Source of the DNA: Planctomycetaceae bacterium
GTDB taxonomy: Bacteria > Planctomycetota > Planctomycetia > Pirellulales > UBA1268
Assembly (NCBI GenBank): GCA_947453125.1
Contig: CANGGC010000092.1
Location: forward strand, 1 to 7,665
DNA length: 7,665 bases
Direction: 5' to 3'
Every line of letters begins with the position of its first letter. Position 1 is the first letter of the stretch. Of this stretch, positions 1-4,746 are shown in pieces. The notes under the pieces are model-generated. The model saw only the letters and a list, made by a program, of their open reading frames with translations. It was not told where the DNA came from and ran no database searches. Position numbers and translations under genes: made by a program.

Positions 1-719
1 GCCGTGTGGCGACGGCGGATCACCACCCAGTCGCCATCGGCGATCTGAGCTTCGACCATCGAGTCGCCCATCACTTTGAGGACGAAATGATCGTCCTTGT
101 CGAAGAGCTCCTCGAAGTCGATCCGCTCCTGCTGCTCGTCCGCGGTTCGGAGCGTGCCTGCCGCCACCCAGCCGGCCATCGGCAGGCCGCGGAGGTGGGC
201 CGGTTCGGTGATCAGTTCGATCGCCCGGGACATGTTCTTTCCCCGGCTGATCAGCCCTTTGCGTTCGAGCGCCTTGAGGTGGCAAACGACGCCATTGGGG
301 GAACGGATTTCGAAAGCCTGACCGATCTCACGAACGGTGGGGCCGTAGCCACGGTTCTGGATCTTGTCACGGATAAAGGCGTAGATCTCGAGTTGCCGCT
401 CGGTCGGAGCGTCGGCGCCCTGGTCGGCGACCACATTGCCCCCGACGCCGAGAATCGCGTCCCCATGCGAGATCGCTGGGCTCGACGTCAGCGGCGATCC
501 GGTGGCCGCATCGCGGGGGGAGGAAGAGGGCTTTGCCGGCGATTGCCGTCCGCCGGATGGCCGTCCTGGAGTGACAGGCTTCACGGTGGCGACCGTTTTC
601 CCGGTGGCGACCGTTTTACTGGTGGCGACCGTTTTACTGGTGGCAGTTGCTTTTCCGGCGGCAGCCGGCTTGCCGGCCGAGGAGGCGGCGGGCTGGGAGG
701 TTTTCCTGCGGATCGTCAC
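1..719 (-). CDS. lexA: LexA repressor (SOS regulator), C-terminus beyond the window, with long N-terminal extension
   Basis: LexA represses DNA-damage genes and self-cleaves when stimulated by RecA filaments. About 239 residues are visible from a GTG at 719. Residues 1-106 are a low-complexity Lys/Thr/Ala/Ser/Pro-rich stretch. The core begins near residue 107 with ERQLEIYAFIRDKIQNRGYG, followed by a winged helix-turn-helix (PTVREIGQAF, RSPNGVVCHLKALERKGLI). The Ala-Gly cleavage site is in GWVAAGTL (Ala187-Gly188) and the nucleophile is in VMGDSMVEAQIADGDW (Ser220). The Ser lies 33 residues after the cleavage Ala, close to the E. coli spacing of 35. The catalytic Lys lies past the left edge. 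GTG 719 was chosen because GAGG sits 5 bases upstream and the frame closes at a TAG at 782-780. An alternative GTG at 434, after GGGGG, would give a normal-length LexA. The family is certain; the start is not. Confidence 0.93.
   Translation of the reverse strand, partial: MTIRRKTSQPAASSAGKPAAAGKATATSKTVATSKTVATGKTVATVKPVTPGRPSGGRQSPAKPSSSPRDAATGSPLTSSPAISHGDAILGVGGNVVADQGADAPTERQLEIYAFIRDKIQNRGYGPTVREIGQAFEIRSPNGVVCHLKALERKGLISRGKNMSRAIELITEPAHLRGLPMAGWVAAGTLRTADEQQERIDFEELFDKDDHFVLKVMGDSMVEAQIADGDWVVIRRRHT
585..650. repeat. 18-bp in-frame tandem repeat in the lexA N-terminal extension
   Basis: Three full 18-bp units (585-602, 603-620, 621-638) and a degenerate partial unit (639-650) share the core GGTGGCGACCGTTTT. 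Read on the minus strand they encode a six-residue period, (S/T/G)KTVAT, inside the disordered lexA extension. Because 18 is a multiple of three, the reading frame survives any change in copy number. The repeats are directly visible; any role as a flexible, basic linker is inference. Confidence 0.85.
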
Positions 720-770
720 GGGTGCCTCGACGTCAGGGAGGGGGAGCCAGGGCACGGGCCCGGCATAAAC

Positions 771-810
771 ATCGGTATCCTACTATACGCTCGTTCATTT
801 TTGTTGCCAA
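771..810 (-). promoter_or_regulatory. Sigma70-type promoter for lexA with an overlapping dyad
   Basis: On the minus strand TTGGCA (810-805) is followed after exactly 17 bases by TATAGT (787-782), which is close to a consensus housekeeping promoter. Transcription would begin near 775, about 55 bases before the GTG at 719. A dyad, GTAT-N6-ATAC (788-775), overlaps the -10 box and the predicted start site. This is where an autoregulatory LexA operator would be expected. Neither the E. coli nor the Bacillus SOS-box consensus is present, so operator function is inference. The motif GATACCGAT (779-771) recurs twice upstream of fhcC. Confidence 0.65.
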
Positions 811-858
811 GAGAGGCCAGAGCGGGGGCGCCGCTGATCCGCAGCCCATGAAAGAGGG

Positions 859-888
859 CGCCGCGGCTTTGAAGAAGGCTCCGCGGCG
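859..888 (-). terminator. Hairpin downstream of the HugZ-like gene, possible terminator
   Basis: The arms CGCCGCGG (859-866) and CCGCGGCG (881-888) form a perfect 8-bp GC stem with a 14-base loop. It begins 7 bases after the stop codon of the HugZ-like gene and precedes the lexA promoter. The flank on the minus-strand 3' side is CCCTCTTTC, so only a weak T-run follows. The position suits a terminator, but the sequence is not a canonical one. Confidence 0.4.
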
Positions 889-894
889 GGGAAA

Positions 895-1440
895 TCAACG
901 CCCGGCAGCGGCGGCGGCCACGGCAGCATGGAGCTGTTGCGGCGAGAGGGTCATGGCGCGGGCGAAGCCGGCGATGAACCGGGCCGAGGTCGGCTCGAAA
1001 ACGACGATCGAGAAGTCGCCGAGCTGAAACCAGTCGGCCGCATGAGGAAAGCGCCCCAGATAGGCCTGCTTGAGGGCTTCGTAGGCCGGGTGGGCCGAAT
1101 CGATGAACGTCGCCTGGGCAGGGAGCGAAACCCGCGGCAACGCCTGCGGCGGAGGGCCGGAGGAGTCGGTCGACTCCGGCGCTGTGACGAGGAGACAGAC
1201 CTCGGGCGTGGCGAGCATGTCGCGCGTGTGGGCCGAGAGTCGGCTGACGTGACTGACAAGCACCACGCTGCCCGCACCATGCCTCTCGTCATCGTCGGCG
1301 TGCGGATCACGCCCGGTGACGAGCACCGCATACGGGATCATCGAGGCAAACGGCCTGCCGTCGTGGAGCGTTGCCAGCGAGGCAACGCTGTGGCCGAGAA
1401 CGAGCCGTCCGAGGAGAAGGGAGGTGTCGTGGTCGATCAC
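895..1440 (-). CDS. HugZ/PNPOx-like FMN-binding split-barrel protein
   Basis: This is a protein of about 181 residues with the pattern of the pyridoxamine-phosphate-oxidase-like split-barrel superfamily, closest in appearance to the HugZ haem-utilisation group. An N-terminal strand pair has SVASLATLHDGRPFASMIPY. A central segment follows with LVSHVSRLSAHTRDMLATPEVCLLV. The C-terminal part reads FPHAADWFQLGDFSIVVFEP and then ARFIAGFARAMTL, resembling the HugZ (Y/F)xxGFGRA signature. It lacks the extra C-terminal haem-associated domain (DUF2470) of full-length HugZ proteins. Likely cytoplasmic and flavin- or haem-binding; its substrate cannot be read from the sequence. GTG 1440 is preferred because GGAG lies 7 bases upstream; a TTG at 1455 would add five residues and has no ribosome binding site. 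Its neighbours do not suggest a pathway. Confidence 0.8.
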   Translation of the reverse strand: MIDHDTSLLLGRLVLGHSVASLATLHDGRPFASMIPYAVLVTGRDPHADDDERHGAGSVVLVSHVSRLSAHTRDMLATPEVCLLVTAPESTDSSGPPPQALPRVSLPAQATFIDSAHPAYEALKQAYLGRFPHAADWFQLGDFSIVVFEPTSARFIAGFARAMTLSPQQLHAAVAAAAAGR

Positions 1441-1506
1441 CGGGAGGCTCCGCAAAGATCGAGGGGGGGCCGGAGGAACGTAAAACCGGGCCGGGGAAAG
1501 CGTGCA

Positions 1507-1534
1507 GGCCCGGCGATCTGTCGATCGCCGGGCC
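1507..1534. terminator. Perfect 12-bp hairpin between rpsG and the HugZ-like gene
   Basis: Bases 1507-1518 (GGCCCGGCGATC) are the exact reverse complement of 1523-1534 (GATCGCCGGGCC), separated by a 4-base loop. This is by far the strongest hairpin in the gap. It could end the rpsL-rpsG transcript on the minus strand. Neither side has a proper T-run, so it may instead be a 3'-end stabiliser or a protein site. Its inner arm, CCGGCGATC, is identical to the core of the tandem repeat at 1622-1766, which suggests a common origin. Confidence 0.5.
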
Positions 1535-1621
1535 CGCAGTGAGTAAGATCGACCGGTGCCAAGACTCAGGCGATCAGGCGGCGGCGAGGGCCATCACCCG
1601 ATCAACAAGAGTCGGATCACC

Positions 1622-1766
1622 AAGCCCCCGATCGCGAACCGGCGATCACCAGGCCCCCGATCGCGAACCGGCGATCACCAAGCCCCCGATCGCGAACCGG
1701 CGATCACCAGGCCCCCGATCGCGTACCGGCGATCACCAGGCCCCCGATCGCGAACCGGCGATCACC
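1622..1766. repeat. Tandem array of five 29-bp units at the 3' end of rpsG
   Basis: Five consecutive 29-bp units occupy 1622-1650, 1651-1679, 1680-1708, 1709-1737 and 1738-1766. They differ only at the second base (AAG or AGG start) and by one A-to-T change in unit 4. Each unit contains CCCCCGATCGCG followed by ACCGGCGATCACC, and each can fold a 6-bp stem GATCGC/GCGATC around a 6-base loop. A decayed partial copy (GGATCACC, ending at 1621) precedes unit 1. The rpsG stop codon (1764-1762) lies inside unit 5, so the array begins within the end of the gene and continues into its 3' untranslated region. There are no spacers, so it is not a CRISPR array. A 29-base period is not a multiple of three, which argues against coding. 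Confidence 0.95.
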
Positions 1767-2232
1767 AAGCAAAGTGGGCAAACGCCTTGTTGGCGTCGGC
1801 CATACGGTGGACGTTGTCACGCTTGGTGACCGCGGCACCTTCGCGCTTGTAGGCGGCAAGGATTTCCTCGGCCAGCTTCTCGTGGGTGGCACGCCCCTTC
1901 TTTTCGCGGACGGCCTGAAGCATCCAGCGGATACCGAGCGACTGCTGCCGATTGCGGTTGACCTGCATCGGCACCTGGTACGCCGCACCACCGACTCGCT
2001 TCGAGCGAACCTCGACGGAGGGCTTGCAGTTCTCGAGGGCCCGATTGAAGACCTCGATCGGCTCCACGTCGGTAACCTTCTTGGCCACGATGTCCATGGC
2101 GTCGTAGAAGACGTTTTGCGCGATGCTCTTCTTCCCGTCGTACATCAAGCAATTGATGAACTTGCTGACGAGGAGCGACCCATAACGGGGGTCGGGACCG
2201 AGTTGTTCGCGGCTGGAGGTGATCTTTCCCAT
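1762..2232 (-). CDS. rpsG: 30S ribosomal protein S7
   Basis: S7 is a primary 16S rRNA-binding protein that nucleates assembly of the head of the small subunit. The product has 156 residues, a normal bacterial length. Recognisable segments are MGKITSSREQLGPDPRYGS, the helix KFINCLMYDGKKSIAQ, the rRNA/E-site region VRSKRVGGAAYQVPMQV, SLGIRWMLQAVREKKG, and the C-terminal HRMADANKAFAHFAW. The ATG at 2232 lies 15 bases after the rpsL stop, so the two genes are almost certainly cotranscribed. The long rpsL-rpsG spacer that carries the S7 autoregulatory target in E. coli is absent. No strong Shine-Dalgarno is seen. fusA and tuf do not follow, so the classical str operon is cut short after rpsG. The stop codon falls inside the tandem repeat array. 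Confidence 0.98.
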   Translation of the reverse strand: MGKITSSREQLGPDPRYGSLLVSKFINCLMYDGKKSIAQNVFYDAMDIVAKKVTDVEPIEVFNRALENCKPSVEVRSKRVGGAAYQVPMQVNRNRQQSLGIRWMLQAVREKKGRATHEKLAEEILAAYKREGAAVTKRDNVHRMADANKAFAHFAW

Positions 2233-2247
2233 GACTCGTGCTTCTGC

Positions 2248-2616
2248 TTAACCCTTCTTGGCACCATAGAGACTGCGGGACTGCTTGCGGCCCTGCACGC
2301 CGAGCGTGTCGAGAGCACCGCGGACGATGTGGTAACGAACGCCGGGGAGATCGCGGACACGACCACCACGGACGAGCACGATCGAGTGCTCCTGGAGGTT
2401 GTGCCCTTCGCCCGGGATGTAAACCGTGACTTCCTTGGCGTTGGAGAGTCGCACACGGGCGATTTTCCGGAGCGCCGAGTTGGGCTTCTTGGGGGTCATC
2501 GTGCGGACCTGAAGACACACGCCACGCTTTTGCGGGCAGCGGTCGAGCACGGGAGACTTGGAGAACTTGCGCTTCGGCCGACGGCGGCTGCGAACAAGCT
2601 GGCTGATCGTGGGCAT
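2248..2616 (-). CDS. rpsL: 30S ribosomal protein S12
   Basis: S12 sits at the decoding centre and affects tRNA selection accuracy and streptomycin response. The product has 122 residues and starts MPTISQLVRSRRRPKRKF. It contains CPQKRGVC, the loop TPKKPNSALRK, GEGHNLQEHS and RGGRVRDLPGVRYH, and ends in GRKQSRSLYGAKKG. Residue numbering matches E. coli S12 without gaps through position 88. Lys43 is conserved, but position 88 is Arg (CGC at 2355-2353) where E. coli has Lys. The frame stays open upstream to 2733, but the extra 39 residues do not resemble S12 and the conserved start is at 2616. It is the first gene of the rpsL-rpsG pair. Confidence 0.98.
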   Translation of the reverse strand: MPTISQLVRSRRRPKRKFSKSPVLDRCPQKRGVCLQVRTMTPKKPNSALRKIARVRLSNAKEVTVYIPGEGHNLQEHSIVLVRGGRVRDLPGVRYHIVRGALDTLGVQGRKQSRSLYGAKKG

Positions 2617-2834
2617 ACCGGATCGCTTACGGAGGGGGCTGGGATCGCCTTGGTGATCGCCTTCGGGTGCACCCCGAGGCGGGAATCCCAAAATGTAGCC
2701 GAAACCATCTGCGGGCGGAAGCGGGAACGGCAATTCCCGTTGATCGGCCCAATTTCACCCCAGGATTCACCCCTTTTTTCTGGCCTACAGCCCCGGCCCA
2801 GTGGGCGGTTGGCGGGCGTTCGGGTGGGGAAACC
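2617..2834 (-). promoter_or_regulatory. rpsL upstream region with direct repeats and small hairpins
   Basis: This 218-base gap between fhcC and rpsL should hold the promoter and leader of the ribosomal-protein pair. On the minus strand it has two copies of GGGGTGAA twelve bases apart (plus-strand span about 2754-2774). It also has a 6-bp hairpin CGGGAA/TTCCCG (2722-2739), the palindrome GGGTGCACCC (2665-2674), and a tandem GATCGCCTT pair (2643-2663). A weak candidate promoter is TTCCGC-N17-TACATT on the minus strand. A T6 tract on the plus strand (2774-2779) is on the wrong side of any hairpin to be a terminator. Only the repeats are certain; assignment of a promoter or S12/S7 control site is inference. 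Confidence 0.35.
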
Positions 2835-3692
2835 TCAGGCCGCGCGGACCCAAAACTCCCCCCGTCCGCCAGAAGTCGTCTCGCCGTGCCACTGCGTCCA
2901 GGTGACGCGCGACCAATTCAAAGAGTGGGGGGGCGACGGCGCGGGGCCGCGTGCGGCGGGGCTGAAGCCGGCGGCGAGCAAGCGGCGTTCGAGGAGCGTC
3001 AGGAAAGGCGGAAGCCAGGTCGCCCCGGCCTGAAAAGTTGGGCCGGGAACGGCGGATGGGCCGGCTGCGATGATCGACCCGCGGCGCATTCCCAGGCCGG
3101 CATGACGGCCGAGCGTGCCGGCCACGACGACCGTGCCGGCACGCAGTTCGAATCCGGCGCCGCTGCCGCAGTCGCCCCCGATCGCCACGATCCCCCGCCG
3201 CATTCGCGCCGCAGCAAGGCGACCGGCGGAACCGTCAATCACGATCAATCCCCCGGTTACTCCGTTGGCTTCGCCAGGGAACGCGGCAGCGGCGTCGTCG
3301 CCGGCATTCCCGGCGATCCGGACCAGGCCCCCGCTCATCCCGGCGGCCAGCCAGTTTCCAGCATGACCGGCGATCACCAATTCGCCCCCCGCCATGCGCG
3401 CACCGGCCCGGTGGCCGACGGCGCCGATGACCTCGATCCTTCCGGAAAGCATCCCCGCGCCGATGCCGTGAACGCGCGAGAAATCACCGCGGCACTCGAT
3501 CCGGTTGTCTTCATCGAGGGCTCCCGAAACGACGAACGCCGAGGCGAGCGGTTGCTGGCGGCCATCGATTTCGACAGGGAGGCGCTCGATGGCAGTCGTC
3601 CGGAGCTCAGTCAGCCGGTCGGGTGTGATGCCGGAGAGATCGATGGAACCTGGGCCAGAGAAGCCGCCTCGCGGCAGGATGACAAGCGGCAC
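2835..3692 (-). CDS. fhcC: Formyltransferase/hydrolase complex subunit C (formylmethanofuran dehydrogenase subunit C-like)
   Basis: FhcC is the beta-helical subunit of the Fhc complex. In bacteria this complex transfers the formyl group from formyl-H4MPT and releases formate during formaldehyde oxidation or detoxification; it is homologous to archaeal FwdC/FmdC. The 285 residues include GDFSRVHGIGAGMLSGRIEV and then repeated GxxGxxxxGG turns: GHRAGARMAGGELVIAG, GNWLAAGMSGGLVRIAG, GVTGGLIVIDGSAG and GMRRGSIIAAG. The C-terminal region has the family pattern TWLPPFLTLLERRL and WHGETTSGGRGEFWV. The start is a GTG at 3692; upstream in-frame sequence reaches a TGA without any ATG. No fhcA, fhcB or fhcD is in the window, so the subunit is separated from its usual partners at least on this side. 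It is likely cytoplasmic. Confidence 0.9.
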   Translation of the reverse strand: MPLVILPRGGFSGPGSIDLSGITPDRLTELRTTAIERLPVEIDGRQQPLASAFVVSGALDEDNRIECRGDFSRVHGIGAGMLSGRIEVIGAVGHRAGARMAGGELVIAGHAGNWLAAGMSGGLVRIAGNAGDDAAAAFPGEANGVTGGLIVIDGSAGRLAAARMRRGIVAIGGDCGSGAGFELRAGTVVVAGTLGRHAGLGMRRGSIIAAGPSAVPGPTFQAGATWLPPFLTLLERRLLAAGFSPAARGPAPSPPHSLNWSRVTWTQWHGETTSGGRGEFWVRAA

Positions 3693-3739
3693 GGATTGGT
3701 TCCCGTGGCAGGGACGGAGGGGATGAAAACGGCCGGGGC

Positions 3740-3762
3740 CCGCCGGAGAACCTCTCCAGCGG
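3740..3762 (-). terminator. Ten-bp hairpin after hsp20 / in the fhcC leader
   Basis: On the minus strand CCGCTGGAGA (3762-3753) pairs with TCTCCGGCGG (3749-3740) across a 3-base loop. The stem has ten pairs including one U-G wobble. TTTT follows about 10 bases later (3729-3726). It lies between the hsp20 stop and the fhcC start, so it could terminate the hsp20 transcript or act as a structured fhcC leader. The T-run is short and displaced, so termination is likely but not assured. Confidence 0.45.
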
Positions 3763-3769
3763 ACCCCAT

Positions 3770-3789
3770 GATACCGATTGATACCGATT
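3770..3789. repeat. Tandem duplicated 10-mer GATACCGATT upstream of fhcC
   Basis: The 10-mer GATACCGATT occurs twice head to tail (3770-3779, 3780-3789), about 80-100 bases upstream of the fhcC start. The inner 9-mer GATACCGAT also occurs at the predicted transcription start of lexA (779-771, minus strand). A short tandem of this kind could be a regulator binding site; that function is inference. Confidence 0.6.
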
Positions 3790-3859
3790 CAAGACCCCGT
3801 CGACGGATGCCGGCCGACCGCTTCCGGAAGTCCTCGCCTTGGGCCGTCACGGTCAACGC

Positions 3860-4366
3860 TCAGCCAGCGCAAACCTCGACCTTCCGCGGCTGGCAGGCCG
3901 CCAACTTCGGGCACACGACCGTCAGCACGCCATCGACGAGACGGGCCTCGACCCGAAGGGAATCGACGGCGACCGGCAACGTGATGCGCCGTTCGAAGGC
4001 ACCGCTGCCCCGCTCCCGCAGGAGCCAGACAACCTTCCCGCCGGCAGGGGCTTCGTCCGGCCGATTGGCTGCACCGGCGGCCACGCTGTCGGCGGCCGTG
4101 TCGACGGCGCGACGCGCGCCTTTGAGCACGAGGCTGTCGCCCGACACCGAGATGTCGACGTCGTTGACGCTGATGCCGGGAAGTTCGGCTTCCACGGTGA
4201 ACGCTTCGTCGGTCTCTCGCAGATTCACGGCCGGGAACACGCTCTCCTCCGAGCGGGGCCCCCAGCCATGGAGCGGCGGAGCGGTGACGAGTGTCGTCCA
4301 GAGTCGATCGATTTCGTCCCGCAGTTCATCGAGCGGGAGCGCGAAGCCGGTCCGGTAGGCAGGCAT
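3860..4366 (-). CDS. Hsp20/alpha-crystallin-family small heat-shock protein
   Basis: Small heat-shock proteins are ATP-independent chaperones that hold unfolding proteins in large oligomers. The product has 168 residues. The alpha-crystallin domain spans roughly residues 44-165. It starts FPAVNLRETDEAFTVEAELP, continues with VDISVSGDSLVLKG, then has RERGSGAFERRITLP and ends with the hallmark DGVLTVVCPK (145-154). A C-terminal V-E-V (163-165) stands in for the I-x-I oligomer-docking motif. Between the two halves is a roughly 25-residue Ala/Gly/Pro-rich insert, at the dimerisation loop. The start at 4366 has a good AGGAG seven bases upstream, unusual for this window. No CIRCE element and no convincing heat-shock promoter was seen upstream. 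It is divergent from the fatty-acid cluster. Confidence 0.95.
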   Translation of the reverse strand: MPAYRTGFALPLDELRDEIDRLWTTLVTAPPLHGWGPRSEESVFPAVNLRETDEAFTVEAELPGISVNDVDISVSGDSLVLKGARRAVDTAADSVAAGAANRPDEAPAGGKVVWLLRERGSGAFERRITLPVAVDSLRVEARLVDGVLTVVCPKLAACQPRKVEVCAG

Positions 4367-4746
4367 GGAGAACTCCTGGAGCGTGAGGTGGGAAAGGCTG
4401 ATGTGGAGGCTTTCGAGTCTTCAGCCCGCCGCCGGGTGGCCAGCCGCGGCGGGAGCCGTGCAAAAGGAAGAAGCAAAGAGCGTGCCGATGGCTAAACTGC
4501 CGGCAGTGGGGCCCGGGGTGTTGCGTTTTTTCGGCCGCGAAACCGTGAAGTGCGGTGTGCTGTGGCAAGCTGTGGCGGTGGTTCCGCGGGTGCCGGCTGT
4601 CAGCTTGGCAGACCGGAAAAAGTGGTGGCCCGGGGGGCTGGATGCGAGTTGTGAGGAGGGGGCGAATCCCTATACTGCGACCGCTGGCTTGGACATGCCT
4701 GACGCGTGCTCCAGTCCGCGTCCACTTCTGTCGCCATGGAACTCAG
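4367..4746. other. Divergent intergenic region between hsp20 and the fatty-acid cluster
   Basis: This 380-base gap contains no convincing gene. It holds an imperfect inverted repeat, TGGCAAGCTG (4563-4572) with CAGCTTGGCA (4601-4610), which has one mismatch and a 28-base spacer. It also holds a CGTTTTTTCGG motif (4524-4534) and the plus-strand promoter at 4649-4676. A frame starting MAKLPAVGPG at about 4488 runs through the gap into the dehydratase gene out of frame; it resembles nothing known and is treated as chance. Confidence 0.6.
4649..4676 (+). promoter_or_regulatory. Sigma70-type promoter for the fatty-acid cluster
   Basis: TTGTGA (4649-4654) is followed after 16 bases by TATACT (4671-4676), four of six and five of six matches to the housekeeping consensus. 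Transcription would start near 4683 and give a leader of about 64 bases before the ATG at 4747. It is the best plus-strand promoter in the divergent gap. Confidence 0.6.

Noticed and set aside
6..851. 281-residue plus-strand frame over lexA
   Set aside because: It is antisense to a clear LexA with intact catalytic motifs; long antisense frames are expected at this G+C.
1622..1766. CRISPR array (29-bp repeats)
   Set aside because: The units are directly adjacent with no unique spacers and no cas genes nearby; this is a plain tandem repeat.
1371..1852. Plus-strand frames across the tandem array encoding repetitive Pro/Arg/Asp peptides
   Set aside because: The 29-base period cycles through three frames by chance lack of stops; there is no start signal and the frames overlap rpsG and the HugZ-like gene antisense.
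2617..2733. N-terminal extension of S12 from 2733
   Set aside because: The 39 extra residues do not look like S12, and the conserved start MPTISQLV lies at 2616.
2774..2806. Terminator with T6 tract downstream of fhcC
   Set aside because: The T tract precedes the GGCC hairpin on the plus strand and appears as A6 after it on the minus strand, so it fits neither orientation.
1774..3033. 419-residue plus-strand frame over rpsG, rpsL and part of fhcC
   Set aside because: It is antisense to two unmistakable ribosomal protein genes and has no family resemblance.
4367..4460. Sigma32-like heat-shock promoter before hsp20 (CTCGAAA with CCCACCT)
   Set aside because: The spacing and -10 match are poor, and the implied start site would overlap the ribosome binding site.
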